Of a stretch of DNA of 64,000 bases, positions 51,771 through 62,569 are shown one piece after another. This DNA comes from Takifugu bimaculatus (Eukaryota > Chordata > Actinopteri > Tetraodontiformes > Tetraodontidae). Within the stretch, counting starts at the first letter, position 1, and each line of letters begins with the position of its first letter. The position numbers and the translations under genes were made by a program. The stretch covers positions 7,537,968 through 7,601,967 of the forward strand of contig CP034985.2 in the NCBI GenBank assembly GCA_004026145.2, given 5' to 3'. The notes beneath the pieces are model-generated. The model saw only the letters and a program-made list of their open reading frames with translations. It was not told the DNA's origin and made no database searches.

Positions 51771-52707
51771 CAGCATGGCGTCCTTACTGCTGATCTTCCT
51801 GTCCTCGTCTTTGCTGTGAGTCCCGGTGCATTTGCTAACCCAGGCCTGAGCGTTGGCTGCAGCCTCATTGTTCCAACTCTGTGGAAAGCAGAACATGTGT
51901 CAGCCCGTGTGGGACATTTCCCACTGCAACAGAACATTTTAGTCCGTTTGTAGGTACATTCCTCTTAGATTATCTATTTCTCAGCTTCTGCAACAATGAG
52001 CACAGCCAGTAAAATTAGTGCATTTCGGTTTTTATTCCCTTTTCTACGTGACCAACATGCAGGAAGTTAATAAACACCTTTATTTATTGACCAGCGTGTA
52101 GTTTGCATGTTACACCCTTCAACACTGTGCCTGTGGTGTGTAATGTTGAGGTCATGACTGTGTGTTACCATTTTCAACATGTTGGAAGCAGGAGGCTGAA
52201 CGCCTCGTCTCAGTGCGTTATGCTTGGCCACTATCTCGTTCTCCTCAGCGGGCGTGACGGCAGAACCTCCGGTGGATGAAGAGCCTCCCGAGGAGCCTCC
52301 CGAGGAGCCTCCCGAAGAGCCGGTGCCTGGAGACGCAGCAAAACCAGTCAAAAACAATCAAAGACAGATACTGGAACAGCCGAAAGCACATACTCACCCA
52401 CATCCTCCTCAGAAGATTCCCAGGGCCACTTGAATTTCCCTTTTCAAACATTACACACATTTCAATACCACAGCAACAACATCAACACTAATGTTAGTAA
52501 TACTTACAGGACTTCAGGGGGGGAAGGAACCAAAGTGAGGAAAGAAAACACACAATGAACAAGCGGTAAATGCATGTTCGCCACAGAAAAACACGCAGAA
52601 GACGAGACAGCGCCTCTGATTTTACTCACGCCGAAGAACGCTGAGGTGCTCGGCACCTGCAGAAGAACACAAACGGCCAACGCACAGAGGAAGCGAGCGA
52701 ACCACAT
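50798..52707 (-). CDS. Cysteine-rich secretory protein (CRISP), copy A
   Basis: This is a secreted CAP-superfamily protein with a C-terminal CRISP (ShK-like) domain. Exons on the - strand: 52630-52707, a 4-nt microexon 52508-52511, 52169-52326, 51788-51878, 51481-51623, 51305-51399, 51050-51132 and 50798-50925, all in phase, giving 259 residues. Exon 1 codes a signal peptide (MWFARFLCALAVCVLLQVP). A Gly/Ser linker of SSGG repeats follows. The CAP domain runs from AEENEIVAKHNALRRGVQP through NEAAANAQAWVSKC, WYDEVNDWKYGVGS and VGHFTQVVWYKS, with the two His and the Glu of the CAP site. The hinge is CPPGNYQFARPYNSGQTC. The CRISP domain ends CHASCKCTNNEIM. CGENW replaces the usual CGENLYMS. Human CRISP2 and CRISP3 are also next to RHAG. 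I cannot say which of them, if either, is the direct orthologue. Confidence 0.88.
51725..51768. repeat. (CA)n microsatellite in a CRISP A intron
   Basis: 22 uninterrupted CA units. Confidence 0.95.
52508..52511 (-). other. Inferred 4-nt microexon of CRISP A
   Basis: On the - strand a C-rich pyrimidine tract and AAG acceptor are followed by four bases (TCCT) and a strong donor GTAAGT. Exon 1 ends in phase 0 and the CAP exon needs one preceding base, so a linking exon of length 1 mod 3 is required. Four fits exactly. Confidence 0.5.
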
Positions 52708-52742
52708 GGTGGTGGGCGATGGCGACGCTGTTCAGACAGGCG

Positions 52743-52750
52743 CTTATATA
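52743..52750 (-). promoter_or_regulatory. CRISP A TATA box
   Basis: TATATAAG on the - strand, ending 36 bases before the start codon. This is very close, so the 5' UTR is probably only a few bases long. CRISP B has TATAAAA at 55973-55979 in the equivalent place. Confidence 0.65.
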
Positions 52751-52799
52751 AGAGAACACTCAAATCTCCCAAACACACAACCCCGGGGGGGATCTCATT

Positions 52800-54037
52800 T
52801 GCGTTTGTGTTTGATGATAAATACACACCAGTTTTACCATAAAACAGACAATTTTAATCGTTTTTAAAAATGAGGTAGATCTTGTGCTGGTGGGTTAAAT
52901 GAAGCTAATGGTGACACAGACGTTTGCCACAGATGGATTAGAACCTTATTGTGGGACCCATAATGCCTGGCATGCATAGGGACATGGACCCCCCCCATTC
53001 TCATATTTAATTTATTTAATTTTTGTTATTTTGCATGTAATGTTTTAGTGTGTTGCTGGTGGTTAAAATGAGTGGGGCTCACGCAGGCATTTTTGGGGCA
53101 GCTTCAGGGTCTTCGGGGGAAAAAGAGCGCGCAGATTTTTCGAGAAGACCGGGGGTGAAGCATTAGACAGGACGGTAGGCTCCACGTTGTGTGACTGTAT
53201 TGACCGCTAGATTAAAGTTATAAAAAGAACCCACCCATGCACGCCTGGACATTCAATTATTGTAGCCAAGTGTGCAACATTATTAATCACAACATGACTC
53301 CAAAGAGTTCCAACTAAAGGCCAGAGTCCTCGCGCCTTCACAGGCGTTCTTCTGTATCGTCCACGTGGAGCTTTTATTTAAGTTTCTGTGGGGGCCCTGA
53401 TGCCAGGGGCCCCTCAGAAGACCCCATCCTGACTGGCTTCTTGATTTAATATGTATCGACTTATGCGTCTGAAGGAAAATTCCAGTTTGAACCATTTCCG
53501 TTGTGTGTTCCCACCAAAGACAAACATGCAGCTGTTTACATATAGTGCAGCATGTTTAATGTATTTGTACTCACTGTTTGCATAAACCCAGAGTCAATAG
53601 GAACAAAAATTTTGTAGCCATAATGTCTGGTGTGAAGAGTAGAACGCCCCTTTGTAAAATTGTACTTTTATTGCAGCGCTCCAATTTAAAGCCATTATAA
53701 TGTGTTTGCTGGTTTTACTGGAGACATTTTCCACGCTGGAACTGAAAGGAGCCCCCGCTCCTTCTACTGACACACATGGCTTCTCACCGGTCACCATGGC
53801 CGTTTACTGTGACTGTTGTATGTTTTTCATACGTTCGTCAATTAAAATTTCACTACAGCATTAAAAAAAGGGCAAAAGGGATAAATAACAATAATGGCGG
53901 AAGAACATGCAAACTAATTATGCCAAAATGACTAAAATTTACAGAACTTGTAGATTACCAACAGCTCAAATAATGTTCAAAGTTAAAAAAAATTATATAT
54001 ATAAACACACACACAACCCCAACATGTATATATATAC

Positions 54038-54085
<48 letters not shown>

Positions 54086-54238
54086 TGTGTTTTTATATAT
54101 ATATACATATGAGCATGTGTGTGTGTATGTGTGTGTGTGTGTGTGTAAGTGGCTTGCAAGTTACACCTTTTCTATTATGTCCTATGTCATATGTTAAATG
54201 TTAAAATTAAATACATTACAAGGTAAAAGAGCACAGAG

Positions 54239-54280
<42 letters not shown>

Positions 54281-54588
54281 ATATTTTTTTCCCCATAATT
54301 ATGTGGTTAGGTAGTGTAATATACTGTATGTATTTGATTATAATTCAAAATTGTAATGTTTGTCTGGACCTTATAAGTAATATTGTAATGGTAGAACGTA
54401 GAAAAATAAGTCAATATTGGTCCAAGCATTGAACCTCCTGAGACAAAGTTTAGTACCTAAATGGGATCATCATTGAAATGTGCAGCTTGTAATTGAATAT
54501 TAAGTCCCCTTCTGATCATCTTCACCAGCTGCACACTCAGTCTTGCTTAAACTAATAACTCAGTAGGCACCCTTTAATGCTGAGGAGA
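52800..54588. other. Spacer between the two CRISP copies
   Basis: No exon was recognised. It holds two long (TG)n tracts (54042-54090 and 54242-54278) with ATAT flanks, and otherwise A/T-rich DNA. It includes the CRISP B 3' flank. Confidence 0.5.
54042..54090. repeat. (TG)n microsatellite
   Basis: Long TG tract with a GCGC interruption, flanked by TATATA. A second tract of pure TG lies at 54242-54278. Confidence 0.95.
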
Positions 54589-54624
54589 TTTATTAAGGCA
54601 GCGAGTCGGCGGCAGCGTAGATAT

Positions 54625-55928
54625 TTAAACAATCTCATTGGTGCACTTGCAGGAGGCAGGACACCAGGAGGCGACGTCACTGTTGCTGCAGCCCCACTGC
54701 TGCTTCAGCTCGGGGCAGTTGCTGTACTTGTCAGTGTGGCCACAGGGGTTGGCTGCAACAGACAGCAAGAGGCACATTAATGCAGGCGCCAGCTTCTCTG
54801 GACAGCAAACCTGTTAAAGGCCGTCAGTTCAGGAGGAGAAGACTGAAGATACGCGTAGAAATGCACGATCGGCTGCCAGATTTAGCACCAATCCAGCCTC
54901 TTCCATGTTTACATTTGTTGTTCATTTACATTTTAAATGTTTGAATGTGTAATAATCATGATAGTGATAATAAACAGACCGTATTTGATACTTACTGCAC
55001 AGTTTGTCTTGACAGGCATGAGGACAGTCACCACAGGGGGGTCCTGATTTGTAGGGATGGGCAAGCTGGTAGTTTCCTCTGTCATGCAGCCATTTGAAAT
55101 TGGTTATTGAGAGTAACAGAAGGACGAATCGCTTCAAATAAAGAGAAATGAGAGCTGTGCACGTACGGTGGGCAGTAGTGACACACGTAGAAGTATTTGG
55201 ATTTAGAATTGGGACAGTGGGCCAAAGCACAGCCCACTTGGTTGGACCTGTACCAAACAACCTGTGGAAAGCAGAGGAAGCATCAAATCACGGCTCAGAA
55301 TACGATCTGGTGCTGGAGCCTCACCTGCGTGAAATGCCCGACCACGCCTCCGTTCACCGACCCCACGCCGTAGCGCCAGTCTTTCACCTCATCGTACCAG
55401 AACTGGATGGCGTCGCTCCAGCTGTTCTTCTGGCTGGACATGTACAGGTTCTCCCCGCAGCTGCTGGCTAGAGTCAGAGAGAGAGATCGTTCAGAGGTGT
55501 CCCCTTCCCAGCTCGGGATTCAAAGCCATTAACCAAAGTTACTGCTGATCTCTCTGGAGCTGTCCGGGCTGTGGCTCATGGAGCAGGTGTTTGCCCATTT
55601 CTGAGCATTGGCTGCAGCTTCTTGTTCACAATTTCACTCTTTTCTGAGGAGGAAACCAGGACGGAGCCTTAAATAAAAAGTATATTTAAAGATTGGGGAA
55701 AGTTGCAGGAGGGTAATTGTTCAGTATTAATGTTAGATGTTACTCACCGTCACCCTGTTCAGAAAAGAAGACAAAACAGAGGAGTTAGTACTTCAAGATG
55801 ACAAACCATTAAAAAAAAAAATCAAACATTTTCAAATCTAAGAAAATTTGGTTACTTACTGCAACATCCTCCGAAAAGGTGAGAAGAGCAGCGAGGCCGA
55901 GGGTGCACAGGAAGTTTAGAGCCAACAT
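54625..55928 (-). pseudogene. CRISP, copy B, disrupted by an internal deletion
   Basis: This is a tandem relative of copy A. On the - strand: signal-peptide exon 55860-55928 (MLALNFLCTLGLAALLTFS), 7-nt microexon 55748-55754, fused exon 55543-55643, then 55325-55467, 54996-55078 and 55167-55261 in transcript order 55325, 55167, 54996, and last exon 54625-54752. The later exons are intact: CGENLYMSS, WYDEVKDWRYGVGS, VGHFTQVVWYRS, CPPGNYQLAHPYKSG and CPASCKCTNEIV. In the fused exon the start KSEIVNK runs straight into the sequence coding EAAANAQKWANTC. About 25 codons and one intron seen in copy A are missing, including the HNALRR motif, and the two parts are in different frames. As written, translation would stop soon after the junction. 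A TATA box (55973-55979) and polyA signal (54589-54594) remain. An assembly gap is the alternative. Confidence 0.75.
55748..55754 (-). other. Inferred 7-nt microexon of CRISP B
   Basis: On the - strand a T-rich tract and CAG acceptor, then seven bases (GGTGACG), then the donor GTGAGT. It occupies the same place and has the same length class (1 mod 3) as the 4-nt exon in copy A, linking the signal peptide to the CAP exon in phase. Confidence 0.55.
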
Positions 55929-56061
55929 GGTTGAGGACCAGGATCTTGATCCCTCTGATGGCCACGGGAAGGTTTTATACAGCGCATAAGAACGGGCAGG
56001 AACACGTCGCCATTCAATCTCAAGGACATTTTTAACATGGTGGATCTTATCGATCTGCACA

Positions 56062-57300
56062 AACTCGTACTTCTCGAACTCGTACTTCTCTGGTCAAGGG
56101 CGACAGAAATGCAGCTGCTCTGGGGAAGTGACACAGGAGCTGTTCTTTTAATCTGTCTGATATGGAAGAATGTGCTGTGTGCGAGCTAAGCTAATCAAAT
56201 CAGTGAAGACCTACGTATAATCTCACCATGATTTACAGTCTTTTGCTTTGTTTGGGACCTGTTATCTTGTGTCTCCCTTAGGCACATTTGAGTTCTGTGT
56301 ATGTTAAACTGTTGCAGAATGTCTGCTACTGTTCTTGAATGTGCCCTCATGCTGACACCAGTGCACCAGGTGAAGCAAATCATAATAAATGACTGATGGC
56401 TTTCCTTTGTGCCGGTTTCTCCCCAGTCAAACAAAGACCACGATTGTGTCGTCTCTTACTATGTGTACCCGGTTATCCAGCTCTTTATGATGGCTGCGCC
56501 AACAGTGTAACTAGGGACCTCCTATTTTCAATAAAAGAAGGATGGCGGGAGGTGTGCGTCAGAACGTGTTGGAGATCTGTAACTGAGCACATCTCTCCGT
56601 TCTCCTTGCAAGTAAAATTCAAAACTGTTGTCTTTGCCTCATTTGTTTTTCTCGTGTTTCAGGTCGTTTGAACCTAACATCCTCCCCATTGCCTTAAATC
56701 TTTCTCAGGAATAACTGGAAGAATTTGAAATTCAAGCCATTCAAATTGTCTGCTGTCATATCAAATACAAAAGTTATTTGCTCAGCACATTAAATCCCCC
56801 CCAGAAAACAGTCAGTAGACATTTGGATGGAGATTTAGGTGGGACGCTTGGATGAGACGATCAGTTCCAGAGCACGCTTGTAATGTACGTGTAGAGGACA
56901 GACTGGCCTGCAGCAGTCCTGACCCCGACCCTGAGGAGCACTGACGGGCTCAACTCGGGTGGCTTTTTGCTCCAGAGTGACCAACAGAACCTCAGTGGTC
57001 GAATGCCGGTTGGAGCAATTGGGTGTAACCAGTGTCGATCCAGGCTGTGGAGAGGGCGCCAGGCTGGCTGTGTATGGCAACTCCACAGGCTACCAAGGCT
57101 CCACTCTGTTAAATGAATAAACTACCAATAGGTCTCGTTTCCTCATTCCATCCATCCAACGGTTCTACTCCTCCTGCAGCAGCTCCATGCACATGGGAGA
57201 TAAGCAGAATTTCCAGTTTTCTGCCCCCCCGTTTCAGGGTATTTGTGCAAACTTTGTCCATTTTCCAGTGCGCTGCCTCCCTCCTGCGATCACCTCCCGT
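56062..57300. other. Intergenic stretch between CRISP B and maco1 (divergent genes)
   Basis: The two genes are transcribed away from each other. No exon was recognised. The right end becomes GC-rich and leads into the maco1 promoter. Confidence 0.5.
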
Positions 57301-57317
57301 CGGTGCGCATTGGGGGC

Positions 57318-57328
57318 GCGCATGCGCA
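57318..57328 (+). promoter_or_regulatory. NRF1-type site in the maco1 promoter
   Basis: GCGCATGCGCA, a match to the NRF1 palindrome, about 150 bases before the maco1 start codon in a GC-rich block (57290-57450). Confidence 0.55.
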
Positions 57329-57479
57329 CTGGCCTCCCCGTCTCATCATCGCAGGTCGCCTCGAACATCTCCAGAAAAGCGGATTCCGTCCTTTATCCGT
57401 CGCTTCCCCCCGCCCCCCCCACCTCCTCGCCGCCGCCGCCGCGGTGTGAACGCACCACCGAGGGAACACAAGCCATAAG

Positions 57480-60400
57480 ATGAAGAAACGTCATGTGGAC
57501 GCGAACAGGTTACGGAAAATGAAGAAATGGAAGATGACGGAGAAGCTGTCTGAGAGGTGAGCTAGCGCAGCCGCGCTTTGTTGTGGCGGCCGTCTTTTGT
57601 GTGTCTCCAGCCGCCGTCACCTGTCTGCCCCCGCTCGCATCACCTCCATCCTCCATCCTCCAGCCTCCATCCTCCATCCTCCATCCTCCAGCCTCCAGCT
57701 CGGTTCGGGCTCCGGTTCGACCCAGCGTCGCCGGAGTTACTTCAACGACGTTTGTTTACACAGAAGGCAGAAAGGGGCAGTTTGGTGTCGGCCTGTTTCA
57801 CACTTTCAGCTCCTTTCGGTGCCAGGCGCGTCTCCGAGGGGACAAAAGGCAACTTTAACGTTTCTCTGGGATTCTTGGCGCATAAATGTTCGGTGGTTTG
57901 TAGCAGGAATGCGGGATGTGGAAGCGTCCAGACGTTAAAGAACCTCCTCTCATTGTTTAACGTCACATGTGACATTAAAACTATTTAACGTGATGTGTTT
58001 TTTCTCCTTTTTTTTAATGTATGGACGATTTTTGCTTTGAGGAAATAACTGTCCGACCGATTTGGGAACCTAAAACATTTATATTTAAATTAATTCCTAA
58101 TTTTACCATTCGGCCCCTAATTTCCTTAAAACGTAAACGTAAATTTCTTTGCCTTTATATTGAAATAAAGACATTTTGCCCTGAGTGTGTCAACAAAGAA
58201 CAGACCCATGATTAATGAATTTTTCCCATCCCATGTTTTTCCAGCAAACTTGTTTGTATTATTTTGACATTTCTGGCAAATCCTCATTGAAGCAACGTAA
58301 ATATATGTTGTCGCTCGGATATAAGGAGAAATTGGGCTCGTGTTTGGGTCAGAGCTGCAACAAAGGGGAGTTCAAACTCTGAGAAGATGCTGTGGAGCTC
58401 CCTCTCTCCTCCAGATGAAATATCGCCATGGTTACCAAACAAAGAAGGGGTGATGCGGTGGCAGCTTACGGATGAGTAGAACAAAGGAGGACACCACAGC
58501 CCCGTGTTTAGCTTAAATAAGGGAACATTGTTGGTGAGCCCGCCACTTATGGAGGATGGGCCCCTTGTTTAAGATGCAGCTGCTCAAATTGGGGTTTTTT
58601 ACCGGAAGAATTTCATTTCCTCCACTTGTGCGTTCACGCCATAACTCATTTTGTCTCATTTTGTCTCATTTCGCCACAGCGAGCAGCTGTGATGTGGATC
58701 CGAGCCACTTTTGTCCAGAGTGAAGGCCAAAGGTCTTGACCGGAGTTGGGGTTTTTCCGGGTTTTTTTCACCCTTCCTTCCTCTTTCCGCAGCGCCTACA
58801 CTGTCCTGAAGTTCGTGATGATGTGGACGTTGGTGCTGCTGGCTGATTTCATCCTTGAATTCAGATTAGAGTACCTGTGGCCGTGCTGGCTCTTCTTTGG
58901 AAGCGTTTACACCACTTTCCACTGCCACGGCCTGGTAACTCTTTCCTTTTCTCTTCGTAACAGCGAGTCAATTAAATCAATGCTGCCTTTTATACTAATG
59001 GCCTTTTCCTTAATTGCAGGTTATCTGTGTCGTTTTTGTCTGCGCTGCCTTCACCCTGGACATCTTTTGTCTCATTTTTGTTCCTTTACATTGGCTATTC
59101 TTTGTTGCCAGCACATATGTCTTATTTAACTACATATGGCACTCAGGTGAGCGTGTGAACCCTTTTGGCCTCATTTACACCAGCGCGTGGCGGCCTGAAC
59201 TGTAACAATATGGTGGTTTTTGATTTGTGGTGTGTATTGTGGTGTGTAGAGAAAGGTGTGTGTATATCCACGGTGTCTTTGTGGCTCCTGCTGGTCTACA
59301 CGGAGGCGTCGCTTCGGCTCAAAGATCTGAAAACCTCTTACACCAACTTATCTCATCTGTTTGCTGCACACTGGTACATTCATCGCCATGTTTATGTTCT
59401 GAAACCACCGGGGCAGTTCTCTAATTCTGCCCCCCCCTGTTGTTCCTTCAGCATAGGATACCCGGTGGTTTATCTGGGCTTGTACGCCACCTGTTATTTC
59501 ACCAACATCTTTAAGCTGCGGATACAGAAGGCGGTTCAGAGCGACAATGACTTCCACGTGCACCTCCTGCAGCACTCGCTCCCTCCAGGCCTGCAGGTTT
59601 ACTCCAAGAGCGGCTCTGACGGCTGCAGCGGTGAGTCCTCTGATCCACTTGTGTTGGGCAGTCAAGTCAGAATCGTACGGGATCGAGTTAGAGAACAAGG
59701 CTGAATTTGGGGAATTCCGTTCATTTCTGTCCGCCTCCCTGTGCTCACAGGCTCGAAATGGAAAATGAGAAGCGATTCCAGCGAGTATCAGTGTCAGAAC
59801 GGTGCTGCGGGGGCCCAGGAGGACGGGCACACTTTGGACTGTCTGCAGATCCGCTGCATGGACAGAGCGCTGGACAAGGTGACGCAGGGGGCCCGGTCGG
59901 CTGACCCGAACCGGCGGCCGTCTTCCACCAGGCCTGTAGAGGTGCTTCCCTGTGGGTCCGGGAGGGCCGAAGCATCTACAGAAAATCTACCTCAGGACGA
60001 GCTTGGAAGCAAAGCCACGCGACCAGCAAAGAGCTCCTCGCCAAAGGCCCGGAGAGGCAGCACGAAACACTCCGTCGCCCCCCGCAGGGAGGACGGAGAA
60101 GAAGCAGAGATCCAGCTGCAAAACAGCCGCTCCTCCCTGTGATGTGACGGAGAGGAATGCCCCGCCGGCTCAGAATCACCACGCAGAACAGATCAAGTAT
60201 GGCCGCCTTCCGTCTCAAACCTGACGCCAGAGGCTGCGACCACCTCTTAAAGATCTCTGTTGTTTTTCTCCTGTGGTTTGTAGGATGGAGCAGGAGCTGA
60301 GGAGGCTGAAGTCTGAGCTCCAGACCAGCCGACAGAGCGAGCAGGAGCTGCGGAGTCACATCTGCAACCTGACCAACAGTGAGAGGAGCCTCAGACCAGA

Positions 60401-62136
60401 GGTGTCACTGCTCAGACAGTCCAACATGCTGCTGCAGAGCAAGTGAGTCAGGCTGACGCTCGCGTGGGGCGCCCCCTGCTGGCCGTATCTACCACCACAC
60501 CACATTCCCTAAGAATATATGTTTTTATAGTAGGGCCTAAATAACATGTACATTAGGTAGAAGGCTTAAAGAAAGTGATGACAAGCAAGTGTCTGTGAGC
60601 TCTTTTACGTAAACGCAGCACTGATCATGACATATTTTTTTAAGGATCGTCTGCCTGACTAAAACCAAGCAGAAGGACAAACAGAGCAGCGCCATGCTGG
60701 AGAAGAAGACCAGAGCAGAGACAGAGGCCAGACTCTCCCTGGAGAAACAGCTATCTGAGCTCCAGGCTCAGAAACCTGAGGAAGCAGCCAACGCAGCCCG
60801 GAGTCTAACCGCCAGGTAGAATTTTTACTGTTGTTATGTCGATCCTGGGAATCAGAGCACGCCAAACCCATAAAGCACAGAGAATGAAAGAAAATGAGAG
60901 AAAAAGGTGTTAAATACGTGTGATAAACAAAACAACTATAACGTGATACCGTAATGTGCTGTTTATTCTAGATTGAAATGGAATGTCAATGCCAGTCAAG
61001 GCTTTGTGCTAAGCTAAGTGAGAAAGCTCAATTTAACGCTGAATAAATGTAAATATCAGCGTAGCTTAATTACATGCGGACCGCATAAATATCAGGGGAA
61101 GTAAATGCTAAATGTTTCTGTGTGAACTGGCCCTCTGTCGGATCTCAAACTGTTATTTTCTCCCGTCTCGACACCAGGCAGGAGCACTGTGAGAGCCAAA
61201 TGTTAAGGAAAAGAGTTAAAGAGCTAGAGACAGAGTACAAACAACTACAGCTGGAGTGTCAAGTGACAGAGAGTCGTGTGGTAGAGCTAGAGAGTGAAGT
61301 AGAGGTATCTCTTTACACTATCTTGGAATGAACCTGTGAGTTTTAAATGTCTAGTGAGCCTTTCATGGTGCTGGTTTTTTTATGTTTGTTTGTTTCATTC
61401 CTCCTGTGTTTACTTCTGTGTGTGCTGAAAAACTATAACTGGCTAAATGGTATTTTTTGAAGTGTTCTGTTTTGTGAAAATCATCAGTCTGCGGCGTTGC
61501 TGTGTGGCCGTCCTTGTTGTCGTCGTGGTGCTTTGTGGTATTTGATTTCATTTTGGTATCTTCCATGAAGCATGCCGACACGAGAGCTGGGTCTTTCATA
61601 AAAACATAGCGGTAGAAGACGCAGAAACGGTCCAGAGTGGACAGACAGGAGGACTCCTGCCCCTGAGGATCTCCGCTGTAGCTGCAGGCTTCATGTTTTT
61701 TGAAGGGCCAAATCATCTGTGTGCTCGTGTCCTCTTTGGTTCCCCAAGCGAGTAAACCTGAGCATGTGTCTGGGAACAACTTGGTGGGGAACCAAAGGCA
61801 ATGGAAGGTCACTGGGGCTGGAGTCGGGGGAGACGCTCCCACACGTTGTCACAGTTTTGTGCTTCTGTCCGGGCGCAGGCTCTAGGAAAGTACCAGCGTG
61901 TGGAGAAAGAGGCGGACATGCTGTTGTCCACCCTGTCAGCCATGCAGGAGAAAGCACAGCACCTGGAGTGCAATCTGAGTGCCGAGACCCGCATCAAACT
62001 GGACCTGTTCTCGGCGCTGGGAGACACCCGCAGACAGCTGGAAATCGCTCAAGGTCTCCCCCCCGACTCTTCTTTGCTAAGAATTCTTCTGTCTGTTCTG
62101 TCTGTTTCCAAAACACTAATTGGTTAATTTATATAA

Positions 62137-62202
<66 letters not shown>

Positions 62203-62569
62203 TGAAAAGATATATATATATTATATAAATATATTTATAACATATTTAAGTCCTCGGTGTAGTCTTCGTATTGACCACCAGAGGGCGCTTTAACCATTAT
62301 TTTGACTTCCATTTAAAATACATTGACGTCACTTGCGTCCCGCTCATGCATGTCGCTTTTTGTGTGCGTGTGAGACAGATAAAGTGATGAAGCAGGACCG
62401 GGAGATCAGGGAGATGAAGCAGAAGATCGCAGAGGTGATGGCCGTCAGCCCCGGCGTGTCCTACATGGCCCCCCGCCCACCGGTGCCGCATTATCTGACC
62501 AAGTTACTCAACTCTGAGCGCTACATGCTGACTCCGCGGGCTCTGATGTACCAGTGTCTGAAGAAGTGA
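57480..62569 (+). CDS. maco1: Macoilin (TMEM57/MACO1), with one apparent +1 frameshift
   Basis: Macoilin is a conserved multi-pass ER membrane protein of neurons with a coiled-coil C-terminal half. Eleven exons: 57480-57556, 58793-58934, 59020-59146, 59250-59373, 59452-59630, 59751-60196, 60284-60442, 60645-60815, 61178-61304, 61879-62053 and 62379-62569. Exons 2-5 code the membrane half, with LADFILEFRLEYLWPCWLF, FVASTYVLFNYIWHSEKGV and AAHCIGYPVVYLG, all close to human. Exon 6 codes the low-conservation linker and includes STENL. Exons 7-11 code the coiled coil, with LSAMQEKAQHLE, LSAETRIKLDLFSALGD and MKQKIAEVMAV. The tail is YQCLKK (human YQPLKK). Exon 6 begins in one frame and must end in another to splice into exon 7. 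A run of six C at 60078-60083 is the likeliest place, one C too many. With that allowance the product is 638 residues (human 664). Confidence 0.92.
57644..57696. repeat. Short 7-bp minisatellite in maco1 intron 1
   Basis: Tandem CATCCTC units alternating with CAGCCTC variants, about seven copies, shortly after the exon 1 donor. Confidence 0.85.
62151..62200. repeat. (GT)n microsatellite in a maco1 intron
   Basis: 25 GT units flanked by TATATA on both sides, in the last intron. Confidence 0.95.

Noticed and set aside
51626..51937. Open frames with long VCVCVC or THTHTH runs (also near 5000-5300, 53907-54432 and 61719-62228)
   Set aside because: These are translations of CA/TG microsatellites and not proteins.
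57578..57988. 136-codon open frame after maco1 exon 1
   Set aside because: It lies in intron 1 and is kept open by the CATCCTC minisatellite and GC-rich DNA; maco1 exon 2 joins exon 1 in phase without it.
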